From contig JAUWZP010000008.1 of the NCBI GenBank assembly GCA_030615265.1, positions 1 to 39,143 on the forward strand: a stretch of DNA of 39,143 bases. Reading direction: 5' to 3'. How positions within the stretch are numbered: the first letter of the stretch is position 1; each line of letters opens with the position of its first letter. A program made the position numbers and the translations under genes. Under the pieces are notes generated by a model. That model searched no databases. It was not told where the DNA came from and saw only the letters and a list, made by a program, of their open reading frames with translations. This stretch comes from Candidatus Bathyarchaeota archaeon. Its GTDB lineage: Archaea; Thermoproteota; Bathyarchaeia; Bathyarchaeales; Bathyarchaeaceae. Positions 10,501-17,209 of this stretch are shown here, one piece after another.

Positions 10501-10889
10501 AGAATGCAGAGCTTCGACTTAAGCATTACAGGCAGGTTGCCTATCAACACCAGCTCGGTTTCCTGTTCTCTTCCATCGATGATTGGGGTCATTTCTAAGG
10601 CTAAAGGAGCAGCGTACGTGAGGTTGCGGAAACGAGCCTCTAACGGGTAAATCTCGTGTTTTGTGCCGTCAACCTCGGTAACGTAAGGCCCACTTATCTT
10701 TGTCTGAGGGTCTATGATCCATGCTTGACCAAGCTTAATCTTGTAGGGGGCCTCGGGCACTTCAATGTTGATTTCACCTGTCTCGTTAATGACTTGTTGA
10801 ATGCGGTAGTCAATGAATTCGTTATAGGAATCGAGATGTTGCCTAACTAAGCCTTTCTCTTTGAAAAACGCCTTCTGAAGAAGAAACAA
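7548..10889 (-). CDS. rpoB: RNA polymerase subunit B, unsplit
   Basis: Second-largest catalytic subunit. Seen: KGLVRQHLDSYNEFID at the N-terminus, GLVKNLALSA, the NMEDALIFNKASIERG region, GDKFASRHGQKGVIG, EMERDCLIGHGAA and the C-terminal zinc site (CEKCGYIAYYD then CRIC). 1113 residues from the TTG at 10889; B' and B'' are not split. The true start is probably 24 bases upstream: in-frame codons from 10913 (giving SEISQDDLFLLQKAFF) match the family N-terminus, and GGAGGT at 10921-10926 sits exactly seven bases before an ACG codon at 10911-10913. No ATG, GTG or TTG exists between that site and 10889. No rpoH gene is found upstream, unlike the usual archaeal order. Confidence 0.96.
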   Translation of the reverse strand: MFLLQKAFFKEKGLVRQHLDSYNEFIDYRIQQVINETGEINIEVPEAPYKIKLGQAWIIDPQTKISGPYVTEVDGTKHEIYPLEARFRNLTYAAPLALEMTPIIDGREQETELVLIGNLPVMLKSKLCILSQLLPEELIGHGEDPSDPGGYFVVNGSERVIVALEDLAANRILVDIDTRGAKPVYQAKIFSTTVGFRARIELRLKSDGAIYVSLPGVPTEIPIVVIMRALGLESDKEIAEAVSTKKTIQNQLEASFEKALGIDAVDEAILYIGNRVAQGQVEEYRRQKAQSILDRNFLPHIGRKMEKRREKALFLGEMTCRVIELKLRKRKPDDKDHFKNKRLKLAGPLLADLFRVAFRNLCRDIKYQLERMGVKRRMIAISIAVRPGIISDRFRHAVATGNWGRGRVGITQLLDRTNRTSTLSHLRRLQSPLSRSQPNFEARDLHPTHWGRLCPNETPEGSNCGLVKNLALSACISVSANPEKIKQVLYKMGTIPALEANASIRESGAKLFVNGSLVGYRLSPQELTDEIRLMRRNGEIPSELNLAYFSMFHGEREEVYINCGQGRVRRPLIVVENGIPKLEPEHIEKIRSGEWTWEDLVKNGIIEYIDAEEEENLYVALSFDDVTPEHSHVEIATYSILGICASLIPYAEHNQSPRNSYEAAMAKQALGIQSTNFLLRVDSRSHVLHYPQKPIVDTKPMNIIGFDLRPSGQNCLVAVISFQGYNMEDALIFNKASIERGLCRSTFYRIYEAVCRQYLGGLKDKLVIPETGIRGYRGEQYYRMLEPDGIIGLESKVGGGDVLVGRTSPPRFLEEYKMFEVKGPTMRDTSVDMRPAETGVVDALFITETREGAKLVKARVRDQRIPELGDKFASRHGQKGVIGMIIPQEDLPFTADGVFPDIIINPHAIPSRMTIGQFLESMAGKVAAARGRPVDGTPFISEKPEDLKQALIDLGYSHTGREVLYNGITGERFVADIFMGVVYYQKLHHMVTDKIHARARGQVQMLTRQPTEGRARGGGLRFGEMERDCLIGHGAAMLLRDRLLEESDKYLLYICEKCGYIAYYDLKQRRYVCRICEDKAQISPVFVSYAFKLLLQELMSLCVTPKLKLRERA

Positions 10890-10913
10890 ATCGTCTTGTG
10901 AAATTTCCGACGT

Positions 10914-11110
10914 GTTCTATACCTCCATGAACTTACATTTAGGAAAAGAGCTATGAATGCTCTTCTGATAGAGCTTGGTTCCTTTCAAACTTGGAGGTTC
11001 CTCCAAACGGGTTCGGCCGGTGTTATCCATTGTGGAAAAACCGGCTCTCAGATATCCTTCCCCATGATATATGAGGTGCTAAAAGCTAAACCGCCTACCC
11101 ATCATATAAA
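10914..11110 (-). promoter_or_regulatory. rpoB promoter and structured leader
   Basis: A TATA-like TTTATATG (11103-11110, minus strand) preceded by an A/G-rich BRE-like AGGTAAAG would start transcription near 11078, leaving a leader of about 165 bases. The leader can form three hairpins: GCCGGT/ACCGGC (11015-11020 with 11044-11049), TTGGAGG/CCTCCAA with a 2-base loop (10991-11006), and AGAGC/GCTCT near 10947-10963. The ribosome binding site GGAGGT is at 10921-10926. Functional role is inferred from the fold only. Confidence 0.45.
10917..11030 (-). CDS. Possible 37-residue upstream ORF in the rpoB leader
   Basis: An ATG at 11030 opens a 37-codon frame that ends with TAG at 10917-10919, inside the spacer between the rpoB ribosome binding site and the inferred rpoB start, and in the same frame as rpoB. 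The product has no recognisable domain. It could be a leader peptide that affects rpoB translation, or chance. The stop codon lies four bases before the ACG proposed as the rpoB start. Confidence 0.2.
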   Translation of the reverse strand: MDNTGRTRLEEPPSLKGTKLYQKSIHSSFPKCKFMEV

Positions 11111-11222
11111 CTTTACCTAGTATCTTTTCCGCATTACCTAGAAATTTTGTGATAGTTGCGTCTCCTGAGAGCTTTGTGAATTCTAGATTCCTATACATAA
11201 TCCTTCATAAAAGCTTAGAGCA

Positions 11223-11567
11223 CTAAAAGATGCCCATGAACTTCAAAACTAGAACGGCAACGACAGATGCGGAAATGCCTACTATTAAGAGTATGTGTTT
11301 CATTGAAAAGCTTGTTTCGCTTACTTTTTCTTGGATTTCAAATTCCCTTATCTCGTTTGTTTTTGTGTGAATCTGCACTTTCGCTGTCTTCTTTTTTGAT
11401 TCCATTTCAACTATGTAATTCTCCCCCTCCAAGGTTGCCTTTATAGGGCGTAGACTTCGTTTGTATCCTAGTCTTTTCAGAAAATCCTTTGCCAGAGAAG
11501 CGAAGTGTTCAGCGTCTAAGCTGAGTTTTTCTTTTGGGGCAGGTCTCTGTTCGGGTGGCGAGGACAT
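11223..11567 (-). CDS. Tail-anchored small membrane protein, unknown
   Basis: 114 residues: a soluble N-terminal part with a Pro/Lys-rich start (PPEQRPAPKEK), an alpha-beta segment (FLKRLGYKRSLRPIKATLEGENYIVEMESKKKTAKVQIHTKT) and one C-terminal hydrophobic helix (about 91-114), so it is probably anchored by its C-terminus facing the cytoplasm. Starts ATG at 11567. Not recognised as a named family. It lies upstream of the rpoB promoter on the same strand, with its own gap. Confidence 0.6.
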   Translation of the reverse strand: MSSPPEQRPAPKEKLSLDAEHFASLAKDFLKRLGYKRSLRPIKATLEGENYIVEMESKKKTAKVQIHTKTNEIREFEIQEKVSETSFSMKHILLIVGISASVVAVLVLKFMGIF

Positions 11568-11750
11568 TTCCTTTCAACTTAACCATAAAATCTTCAAAGG
11601 TTTTAGAGTTATGAACCACAAAACATTATTTTAAATTCATACTGCGTTCTGAGGTGTCTGGTAATGTGAGGATATATCACAGATTTGCCGAAACCTAGAA
11701 GAATTGCGCTCCTTAAACTTCTCTCATATTTCCGCTTGCATTCATTGAAC

Positions 11751-12068
11751 TTAATGTAGCCTTGCCCAATGGTAAACTTCCATCATTCCGCCAATTATCG
11801 TCACGAGAATTCCACCGATTATTGCAAGCAGTCCGTTAATTATTTGGTCATTAAGGATTATGGGTATCATTATTCCCAGCACTATGAAGACAAAGCCGAT
11901 GCCCAGACAGATTCCATCAATCAACGCTGACGACCGGTGCCGTTTAACCTCTTCAAGCAGATTCTGTTGGTCTAATCCAGACACCGATTGTGAATAGCTT
12001 TTGTCTCTTATAATTAATTTATTGCCTAAAAAATAAGAATCCGTGATCCAGATTACCGTTTCATGCAA
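11751..12068 (-). CDS. Two-helix membrane protein, unknown
   Basis: 105 residues with a polar N-terminal half and two hydrophobic segments (about 49-72 and 77-94, Gly/Ile-rich), ending VYHWARLH. Likely a small inner-membrane protein. The N-terminal 20 residues are less certain and a start inside (after the Asp/Gln-rich stretch) is possible. No family recognised; no operon partner. Confidence 0.5.
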   Translation of the reverse strand: MHETVIWITDSYFLGNKLIIRDKSYSQSVSGLDQQNLLEEVKRHRSSALIDGICLGIGFVFIVLGIMIPIILNDQIINGLLAIIGGILVTIIGGMMEVYHWARLH

Positions 12069-12233
12069 ACGTGAAGGCGCGTCGGCAAATGTGCCGACTC
12101 ATATGCAGACTTACAGGATTTTACCTGTTCTTTGGAAACTTCTCGCTGACAGGAATCCTTCACACATCTCATGTGCCCCTTAAATATTTCAAAAAGCATT
12201 AGCACAACATAATGGTAGGTTGGAACTAGCCTG

Positions 12234-12809
12234 ATGAAATCAACTGAGAAATTACATGTGACTAACAGGGATGATTGGCGTGCATGGCTTAGAGAAAACC
12301 ATGACACTAGGAAAGAGGTTTGGTTGATCTATTATAAAAAACACACTGGCAAGCCAAGAATCCCATATGATGATGCGGTTGAGGAAGCAATATGTTTTGG
12401 GTGGATAGACAGCATCGTAAAAAAAATTGACGACGAGAAGTTTATTCAGAAATTTACACCTCGCAAGGGTAAAAGCAAATGGTCGGAAACAAATAAGAAA
12501 AGAGCCAGAAAGATGATAGAGGAAGGGAAGATGACAAAGGCAGGGTTGGCAAAGATTGAAGAAGCGAAGAAAAGTGGAGAATGGTTTAAGAAAACCCCGA
12601 CCAGAAAAGAACTCGTTGCATTCCCAGAACTAAGGAAAGCATTGGAGTCAAACAAGAAAGCTCTAGACAATTTCAACAATTTGACCAACAGTTATAAAAA
12701 GAATCTTATTGGATGGATTACAAGTGCAAAACGAGAAGAAACGCGCAAGAGACGTCTCACGGAGGCCATCCGACTTTTAGAGCAGAACAAGAAACTAGGC
12801 ATGAAATAA
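12234..12809 (+). CDS. YdeI/OmpD-associated family protein
   Basis: Member of the YdeI/OmpD-associated family, common in bacteria and of poorly known role. Seen: the family core DDWRAWLRENHDTRKEVWLIYYKK, VEEAICFGWIDSIVKKIDD, the conserved FTPRKGKSKWSETNKKRA block, then a C-terminal region with SYKKNLIGWITSAKREETRKRR that is typical of the family. 191 residues is the usual length. ATG 12234. In an archaeon this gene was probably gained from bacteria (inference). The opposite-strand frame at 12053-12307 is a shadow. Confidence 0.88.
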   Translation: MKSTEKLHVTNRDDWRAWLRENHDTRKEVWLIYYKKHTGKPRIPYDDAVEEAICFGWIDSIVKKIDDEKFIQKFTPRKGKSKWSETNKKRARKMIEEGKMTKAGLAKIEEAKKSGEWFKKTPTRKELVAFPELRKALESNKKALDNFNNLTNSYKKNLIGWITSAKREETRKRRLTEAIRLLEQNKKLGMK

Positions 12810-12820
12810 AAGCGAAAATG

Positions 12821-12895
12821 CGCCCTGGCCGGGATTTGAACCCGGGTCGGGCGGGCGACAGCCGCCTATACTAGACCGAACTATACTACCAGGGC
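12821..12895 (-). tRNA. tRNA-Asp (anticodon GTC)
   Basis: Full cloverleaf on the minus strand: acceptor GCCCTGG paired with CCAGGGC, D arm with the AGTTCGG loop, anticodon stem GGCGG/CCGCC with loop CTGTCGC giving anticodon GTC, a four-base variable region, and T arm CCGGG-TTCAAAT-CCCGG. No intron, and CCA is not encoded after the discriminator G. Confidence 0.95.
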
Positions 12896-13014
12896 TTTGT
12901 GTGAGTTTGATAATGAGAAAACAGCAATACTTAAATTTTTCATTTTGGCTTTCAGGGCTTTTCACTGTCTAGGTTAGGCAATTAATAAATAAATCCCGTT
13001 GGCTTTCCTATTTT

Positions 13015-14151
13015 ATGCGACTATTTCTCTGTTGCTCCGAACTCGGGTTTGGACACGCATCGAGAATCATGAGGCTCGGAAAGGAATTAGTGAGAAAGGG
13101 TCACGAACTTTTCTTTTTTTCCGGCGGAAACGCTTACCAGCTATTGAGCCGAGAATTTGAAAACGTTTACCCGTGCACGCCCATAGGTTGGTATGAAAAT
13201 TCTTATGGAGTTTTACCGTCAGCCTCGCTTCTCAACATATTCTTTCCGCTTCCGCTTTACAACTATGAAACTAGCGAGTTGAAGTGGAAAAAGCCTAATT
13301 CTCTCGAGACCGTTCACCGATACTATGACATCCGAAAACACATTCGCAGAGTTAAGCCCGACATGATCATTGCAGACGGAGACATCCTTGCTTTAAGACT
13401 GGCTCGCAGATGGAGAATTCCCTCCGTTTACGTTACAAATGTCATCCGACCAAGCTTTCGTTTTCCAACTCTGTTAACTCCTGGGGAAAGACTCACAGAA
13501 ACCTACGTGAAACGATGCCCAAAGATAATAGTGCCTGACAACCCAAACTATACCATCTGCGAATATAATTTGGGAAACCTAGATAACATCGGAATCAGAG
13601 AACAAGTGGAATTTGTCGGCAACTTCTTTGACATGACCCCGCAAAAAGGCTTGGAAAAACACATATTCGCTCCCATAAGCGGACCTTGGGGCACAAAAAC
13701 CAAACTGGCAAGAATACTAGTCCCCAAGCTTTCAGGTTTAGACAGCCCAAGCATAGTCAGCCTAGGCAGCCCAAACACCAAGTCAACAGCAAAACTTGGA
13801 AACTGCCAAATATATGGCTGGCAAACCGAAGAGCAAAGGAGCCAATCAATGAAAAACGCAAAAATGGTAATTTTCAGCGGCAGCCATGGAACATGCTTCG
13901 AAGTGATTAAACATGGAAAACCCAGCATATGCATGCCAACTCAGCCAGAACAGATGGGAAATGCGAGAAAAATGGAAGAGCTGAAATGCTCAATCTGCGT
14001 GGAGAAGCCGAAACAGTTAAGGTCAGCTATAATGGAAATTGAAGAAAACATAGAAGCCTACAAGCGCAATGTTGAGAAGCTAAGCGAATATTCCAGCAAG
14101 TTTAATGGCTTAAAAAGAGCCGTCGAAGTCATTGAAAGCATCAAAACCTAA
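13015..14151 (+). CDS. GT-B glycosyltransferase (MurG/UGT-like)
   Basis: Predicted sugar transferase using a nucleotide-sugar donor. Seen: N-terminal acceptor-domain signature SELGFGHASRIMRLGKEL (residues 8-25), a middle region with PDMIIADGD, and a C-terminal donor-binding motif FSGSHGTCFEVIKHGKPSICMPTQPEQ near 287-313, the arrangement of GT28/GT1-type enzymes. 378 residues. Acceptor is unknown; archaeal relatives act in lipid or surface glycan synthesis. ATG at 13015 gives the canonical beta-strand start MRLFLCCSELGFGH. It has no linked partner genes; a zinc-ribbon membrane gene converges on it. Confidence 0.85.
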   Translation: MRLFLCCSELGFGHASRIMRLGKELVRKGHELFFFSGGNAYQLLSREFENVYPCTPIGWYENSYGVLPSASLLNIFFPLPLYNYETSELKWKKPNSLETVHRYYDIRKHIRRVKPDMIIADGDILALRLARRWRIPSVYVTNVIRPSFRFPTLLTPGERLTETYVKRCPKIIVPDNPNYTICEYNLGNLDNIGIREQVEFVGNFFDMTPQKGLEKHIFAPISGPWGTKTKLARILVPKLSGLDSPSIVSLGSPNTKSTAKLGNCQIYGWQTEEQRSQSMKNAKMVIFSGSHGTCFEVIKHGKPSICMPTQPEQMGNARKMEELKCSICVEKPKQLRSAIMEIEENIEAYKRNVEKLSEYSSKFNGLKRAVEVIESIKT

Positions 14152-14183
14152 TGCTACGCAAAATCAAACACAAAGGAAAACTG

Positions 14184-14705
14184 TCACCTTGTTCTTCTGA
14201 TGTCCTCTTCGGCTGATGTAACTTCTTCGCTGTAAGTGTAACTTGCCGGAACAACGGTTGCATTGCAGAAGGGACAAATATTAATCATTTTGGGCCTTTG
14301 CGAATTGAAATCCAACATCCTTAGCGGATGGGTAATGCTCCGCCCACAAGATGTACACCTAAACAATGAAGGCATAGCTGCATCTTGAGGGGCTACTTCT
14401 GCTTTGGCTTCTTCTTCAGCTACTCCTGACACCTCTTGCCCTCTCACTTTTGGTTTTCTCACCTGTGGCTTTGTCACCTTTTTCCAGAAGAAATAGGTTA
14501 TGTTCATTGAAGCAGCAGCTGCAGTTAGCCCAAGCAAGGCTAAACTCGCTTTCAGAACCATCCAATACGGGTCAGCCCAGTCGTAGCTGAAATTGAGGCC
14601 AAACTCGTAAAGCTGGTTATGGACAATAGAGTCGATGATCGTCAGCAAGTAAGCTACTGAGACCGCGGAGATTAATGCTAGAATCGAAACAAGCATTTGA
14701 ATCAT
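14184..14705 (-). CDS. Membrane protein with C-terminal zinc ribbon
   Basis: 173 residues: two hydrophobic segments (about 3-24 and 48-71), an acidic/basic linker rich in Ala, Glu and Lys, then a zinc ribbon with CTSC near residue 117 and CPFC near 143. This is a common archaeal design with no assigned role. It follows a second zinc-ribbon gene (14726-14938) on the same strand by about 20 bases, so the two may be co-transcribed. Confidence 0.65.
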   Translation of the reverse strand: MIQMLVSILALISAVSVAYLLTIIDSIVHNQLYEFGLNFSYDWADPYWMVLKASLALLGLTAAAASMNITYFFWKKVTKPQVRKPKVRGQEVSGVAEEEAKAEVAPQDAAMPSLFRCTSCGRSITHPLRMLDFNSQRPKMINICPFCNATVVPASYTYSEEVTSAEEDIRRTR

Positions 14706-14725
14706 TTTCGAAACCTAGTCTGGTT

Positions 14726-14938
14726 TTAAGATGTTGGCTGTTGCACTGGGCTTTGAAAGTTTGTCACAGAGGCTAACTCGTAGATTCTCTTGGCTTCCCC
14801 ACACTCTTGACATTCATAAGTTTCCTCTATCTCTCCCTTCCTAGAGGTATAGGTAATGTGTATCAAGACATGATCTGTTTTTCTTGCACATTTCTTGCAT
14901 CTGAGGAAGACGTATGGTCTGTAGATTGGAATGGTCAT
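14726..14938 (-). CDS. Small zinc-ribbon protein
   Basis: About 70 residues from the ATG at 14938 (MTIPIYRPYVFLRCKKCARKTDH), with a CxxC pair in that segment and a second one in YECQECGEAKRIYELA. The frame extends to a TTG at 14986, which adds 16 residues; the ATG is preferred because the Cys core follows it closely. Function unknown; adjacent to the membrane zinc-ribbon gene. Confidence 0.6.
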   Translation of the reverse strand: MTIPIYRPYVFLRCKKCARKTDHVLIHITYTSRKGEIEETYECQECGEAKRIYELASVTNFQSPVQQPTS

Positions 14939-15184
14939 TTTCTGCCACACTCTTTCTATGCTAAGTTTAATTGCCGCCTGAAACAATTAAAACATTATGA
15001 AACTGAAATATGGTTTCTCGATTTCCGTTGTCAACGTCGTATTGGAAATCTAAGTTCTCCAGTAGATTGAATGTAGCGAGCTGGAGATTAGATGAGCCAT
15101 GAATTCTGGATATAGATTAGCTCTTCTTAACTGATAAAAACATAGAGTGTCAGAATACTCTCGTTGGTCCTTTGACAATCGAAT

Positions 15185-16210
15185 ATGAATGGTGACACAG
15201 CTTTGAAAGGAACAGCCATTTGGATATTGGGATTCCTCGCTTTTCTAGCCGGATTAAACGCAGTTAACGCGATTGTCTTGTGGGCTCAGTTAGGACCAGA
15301 GAGCATAATCCAGCCTTACTTAATCGGCAGCCTAATAGGTGGGTTATCCACAGCCACTTATCTCTGGATCTCCATACTTGCAACATTCGTTTTCTTGGGG
15401 ATGACCTTCAGCAACCTAATAGGCAAGCTGCCCGATCCAGCCGTGCTTGACAAGGTTATGGAAAAAGTGAAAGGCTTAGAGAACGACCAAAAAGTGCTGC
15501 AAAAGATAAAAACCAGGTTAATGATAATCGACGCAAGCCTAAGTGATATACGAAGAGGTTTCTTAGAGGGATTCAGCGAACAAAGAGACGATATAAAGAA
15601 GATTCGTGGAGGACTATTCAATAAACTTGACAAAAGGCTAACCAATCTCAATCAGGACATGAGTGAACAGCTTGGAAAAATGGAAAAGGCTATGCAAAAG
15701 TCTGAGCGGACGAACAAGAAAAATGCAACTACCCTTAGGAAGCAGATCAAGGAGATCGCAGACATTCGATTGAAACTGGAAAAGTTAGAAGTAGAGTTGG
15801 CTCAACCGAAACCACGATTAACAAGTCAAAGTGAGCTAAAGAAGGTGAAGGGAATAGGGGCACATCTCGCTAATGAGCTGAAGGGAATTGGAATAAAAAG
15901 CGTGGGCGAGCTAGTTCTGGCGGATCCCCTGATAATTGAGGAGAAGACAAACGCGTCCCAGAGGACTGTTGAAAAGTTGCAGGGAAGAGCCCAGATCTTG
16001 ATGGTACCTGGAGTAAAGGAGAAAGACATGGCCTTACTTGAAGAACTCGGCATAACAACGAGAAGAAAACTTGCCGATCAAGACCCAATTGAACTCGGCA
16101 AAAGAATGAACGGAGTCCTTGATGCTTTCGTTAAGAAGGGAAAGATCTCAGAAGAGGAAAAGCCAACAATCGAAAAGATAGATTCTTGGATAAAATTCGC
16201 AAAATCCTAA
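15185..16210 (+). CDS. Membrane-anchored coiled-coil protein with helix-hairpin-helix domain
   Basis: 341 residues. Two hydrophobic segments (about 10-34 and 45-73), a long charged coiled coil (about 80-200, with repeated KKIRGGLFNKLDKRLTNL-like heptads), then a DUF4332/HhH-like tandem: LKKVKGIGAHLANELKGIGIKSVGELV and LMVPGVKEKDMALLEELGITTRRKLAD. HhH domains usually bind DNA non-specifically, so this could tether DNA near the membrane (inference). ATG 15185. It ends 22 bases before the end of the tRNA-Lys gene. Confidence 0.65.
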   Translation: MNGDTALKGTAIWILGFLAFLAGLNAVNAIVLWAQLGPESIIQPYLIGSLIGGLSTATYLWISILATFVFLGMTFSNLIGKLPDPAVLDKVMEKVKGLENDQKVLQKIKTRLMIIDASLSDIRRGFLEGFSEQRDDIKKIRGGLFNKLDKRLTNLNQDMSEQLGKMEKAMQKSERTNKKNATTLRKQIKEIADIRLKLEKLEVELAQPKPRLTSQSELKKVKGIGAHLANELKGIGIKSVGELVLADPLIIEEKTNASQRTVEKLQGRAQILMVPGVKEKDMALLEELGITTRRKLADQDPIELGKRMNGVLDAFVKKGKISEEEKPTIEKIDSWIKFAKS

Positions 16211-16231
16211 ATTTTCCAAAGAAAAGAATTT

Positions 16232-16352
16232 TGGCGAGCCCGACGGGAATTGAACCCGCGACCACCGGGTCTCTTCTGTAGGCTTAAAAGCCCGGTGCTT
16301 TGGATGCTGTGTAAGATTTACACAGGCTCTATCCTTGCTGAGCTACGGGCCC
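16232..16352 (-). tRNA. tRNA-Lys (anticodon TTT) with two introns
   Basis: Minus strand, exons 16352-16329, 16299-16285 and 16270-16232. Joined, they give a 75-base cloverleaf plus encoded CCA: acceptor GGGCCCG/CGGGCTC, D stem GCTC/GAGC, anticodon stem CCGGG/CCCGG with loop CTTTTAA, T arm GCGGG-TTCAATT-CCCGT. Intron 2 (14 bases, 16271-16284) is at the usual 37/38 site: CTTT of the loop pairs with GAAG in the intron, and the bulges are TA^A and AG^A. Intron 1 (29 bases, 16300-16328) lies in the D stem between positions 22 and 23: GGAT of the exon pairs with ATCC of the intron, with bulges AG^A and AA^A and an inner hairpin CTGTGTAA/TTACACAG. Confidence 0.9.
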
Positions 16353-16432
16353 GCATCATTTGATTATCAAAGGTTAAATTAAGCTTATAGTTAGCTACAG
16401 TTTTTTATTCCCTTGGTACTTAGTTTAACCTT

Positions 16433-16458
16433 TATAGTAGGCTCAGCCTTCTACTATA
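16433..16458. terminator. Hairpin downstream of the eight-gene operon
   Basis: Perfect 8-bp inverted repeat TATAGTAG/CTACTATA with a 10-base loop, about 75 bases beyond the last stop codon of the leftward operon. It could end or stabilise that transcript. No long T-run follows directly, so the terminator role is a guess. Confidence 0.35.
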
Positions 16459-16534
16459 TTGAAACCTTATACTTAGTAGTAAAAATAAAAACGTTTGGGA
16501 AAATTTCGGTAAAGCGCGCGCAGTGACGCGAGCC

Positions 16535-17206
16535 TCATATCAGACCTCTTAGAATTTCCATGTTCTCCTTATGTTTGGTTTTCCTTCTAGTATCGATTGG
16601 GATTCCCAGTTTTAGTGCCCCTTTTAAACTTAGACCTACTTCGGTAAGTTCATCTCGACTAAAACCCTTTCCTTTTCTCATTTTACTTTTCCTTTTGACA
16701 AAAGCTTGGACCTTGGGTTTCTGTAGATTGGCTCTTATGTAATCTTCATAGACTTTTACATCATCAATATATGCTGCTACATACATCTTTTTTTCGAGCT
16801 TAATATGCCGATCCTCTTCTTTGAGATATTTTTTGGTATGGTCAGGTTTTTCCTTCCCAATTTTATGTTGCAGATATAAGTTGTGATGATCACCTAAGAC
16901 TGGATCGTGCATTTTTAGATCAAAATAATCTGATAAAGACATGTAATCCGCTGGTTTTCCTTGTTCGTATATCTCGGCTGTTAAGCTTCCTGCAGATCGG
17001 TAGTTATTGGGCATATTATTTGTCAAGGCAGTTTTTTTGTAAGTTGATACTGGAAAAGTTGATGAGAACGTGACCTCTGTTCTAGGAGATATCGATCCTC
17101 CAAGGTCGCAATATGCTTGGTTAACATCCACACTCCCAAATAGGTCGGTTGGATGGGTTCCCCAACGAAAAATCAGTTTTTTGCCATGAATTTTGTATCT
17201 TGTCAC
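16535..17206 (-). CDS. Unknown protein with C-terminal ribosomal L13e-like domain
   Basis: Last gene of the eight-gene operon, 223 residues, GTG start preceded by GGAG. The first 160 residues match nothing I know (contains YCDLGGSISPRTEVTF and an acidic/basic middle). Residues about 172-220 (RKGKGFSRDELTEVGLSLKG... IDTRRKTKHKENMEIL) closely follow the archaeal ribosomal protein L13e pattern KGFS-x-xEL-x-xxGL-x-xxA-xxLGI-x-xDxRRxTKHxEN. A genuine L13e is far shorter and starts close to that motif, so this is a fusion or a paralogue, not the ribosomal protein. The L13e-like part suggests RNA or ribosome contact (inference). Starts four bases after the stop of the upstream gene. Confidence 0.7.
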   Translation of the reverse strand: MTRYKIHGKKLIFRWGTHPTDLFGSVDVNQAYCDLGGSISPRTEVTFSSTFPVSTYKKTALTNNMPNNYRSAGSLTAEIYEQGKPADYMSLSDYFDLKMHDPVLGDHHNLYLQHKIGKEKPDHTKKYLKEEDRHIKLEKKMYVAAYIDDVKVYEDYIRANLQKPKVQAFVKRKSKMRKGKGFSRDELTEVGLSLKGALKLGIPIDTRRKTKHKENMEILRGLI

Positions 17207-17209
17207 TTT

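Noticed and set aside
10911-11030. TAG read-through joining the upstream ORF to rpoB
   Set aside because: RpoB homologues begin close to the proposed ACG, so no extra N-terminus is needed; a pyrrolysine reading has no support here.
12053-12307. 84-codon minus-strand frame
   Set aside because: Overlaps the starts of both the YdeI gene and the two-helix membrane gene; composition is not protein-like.
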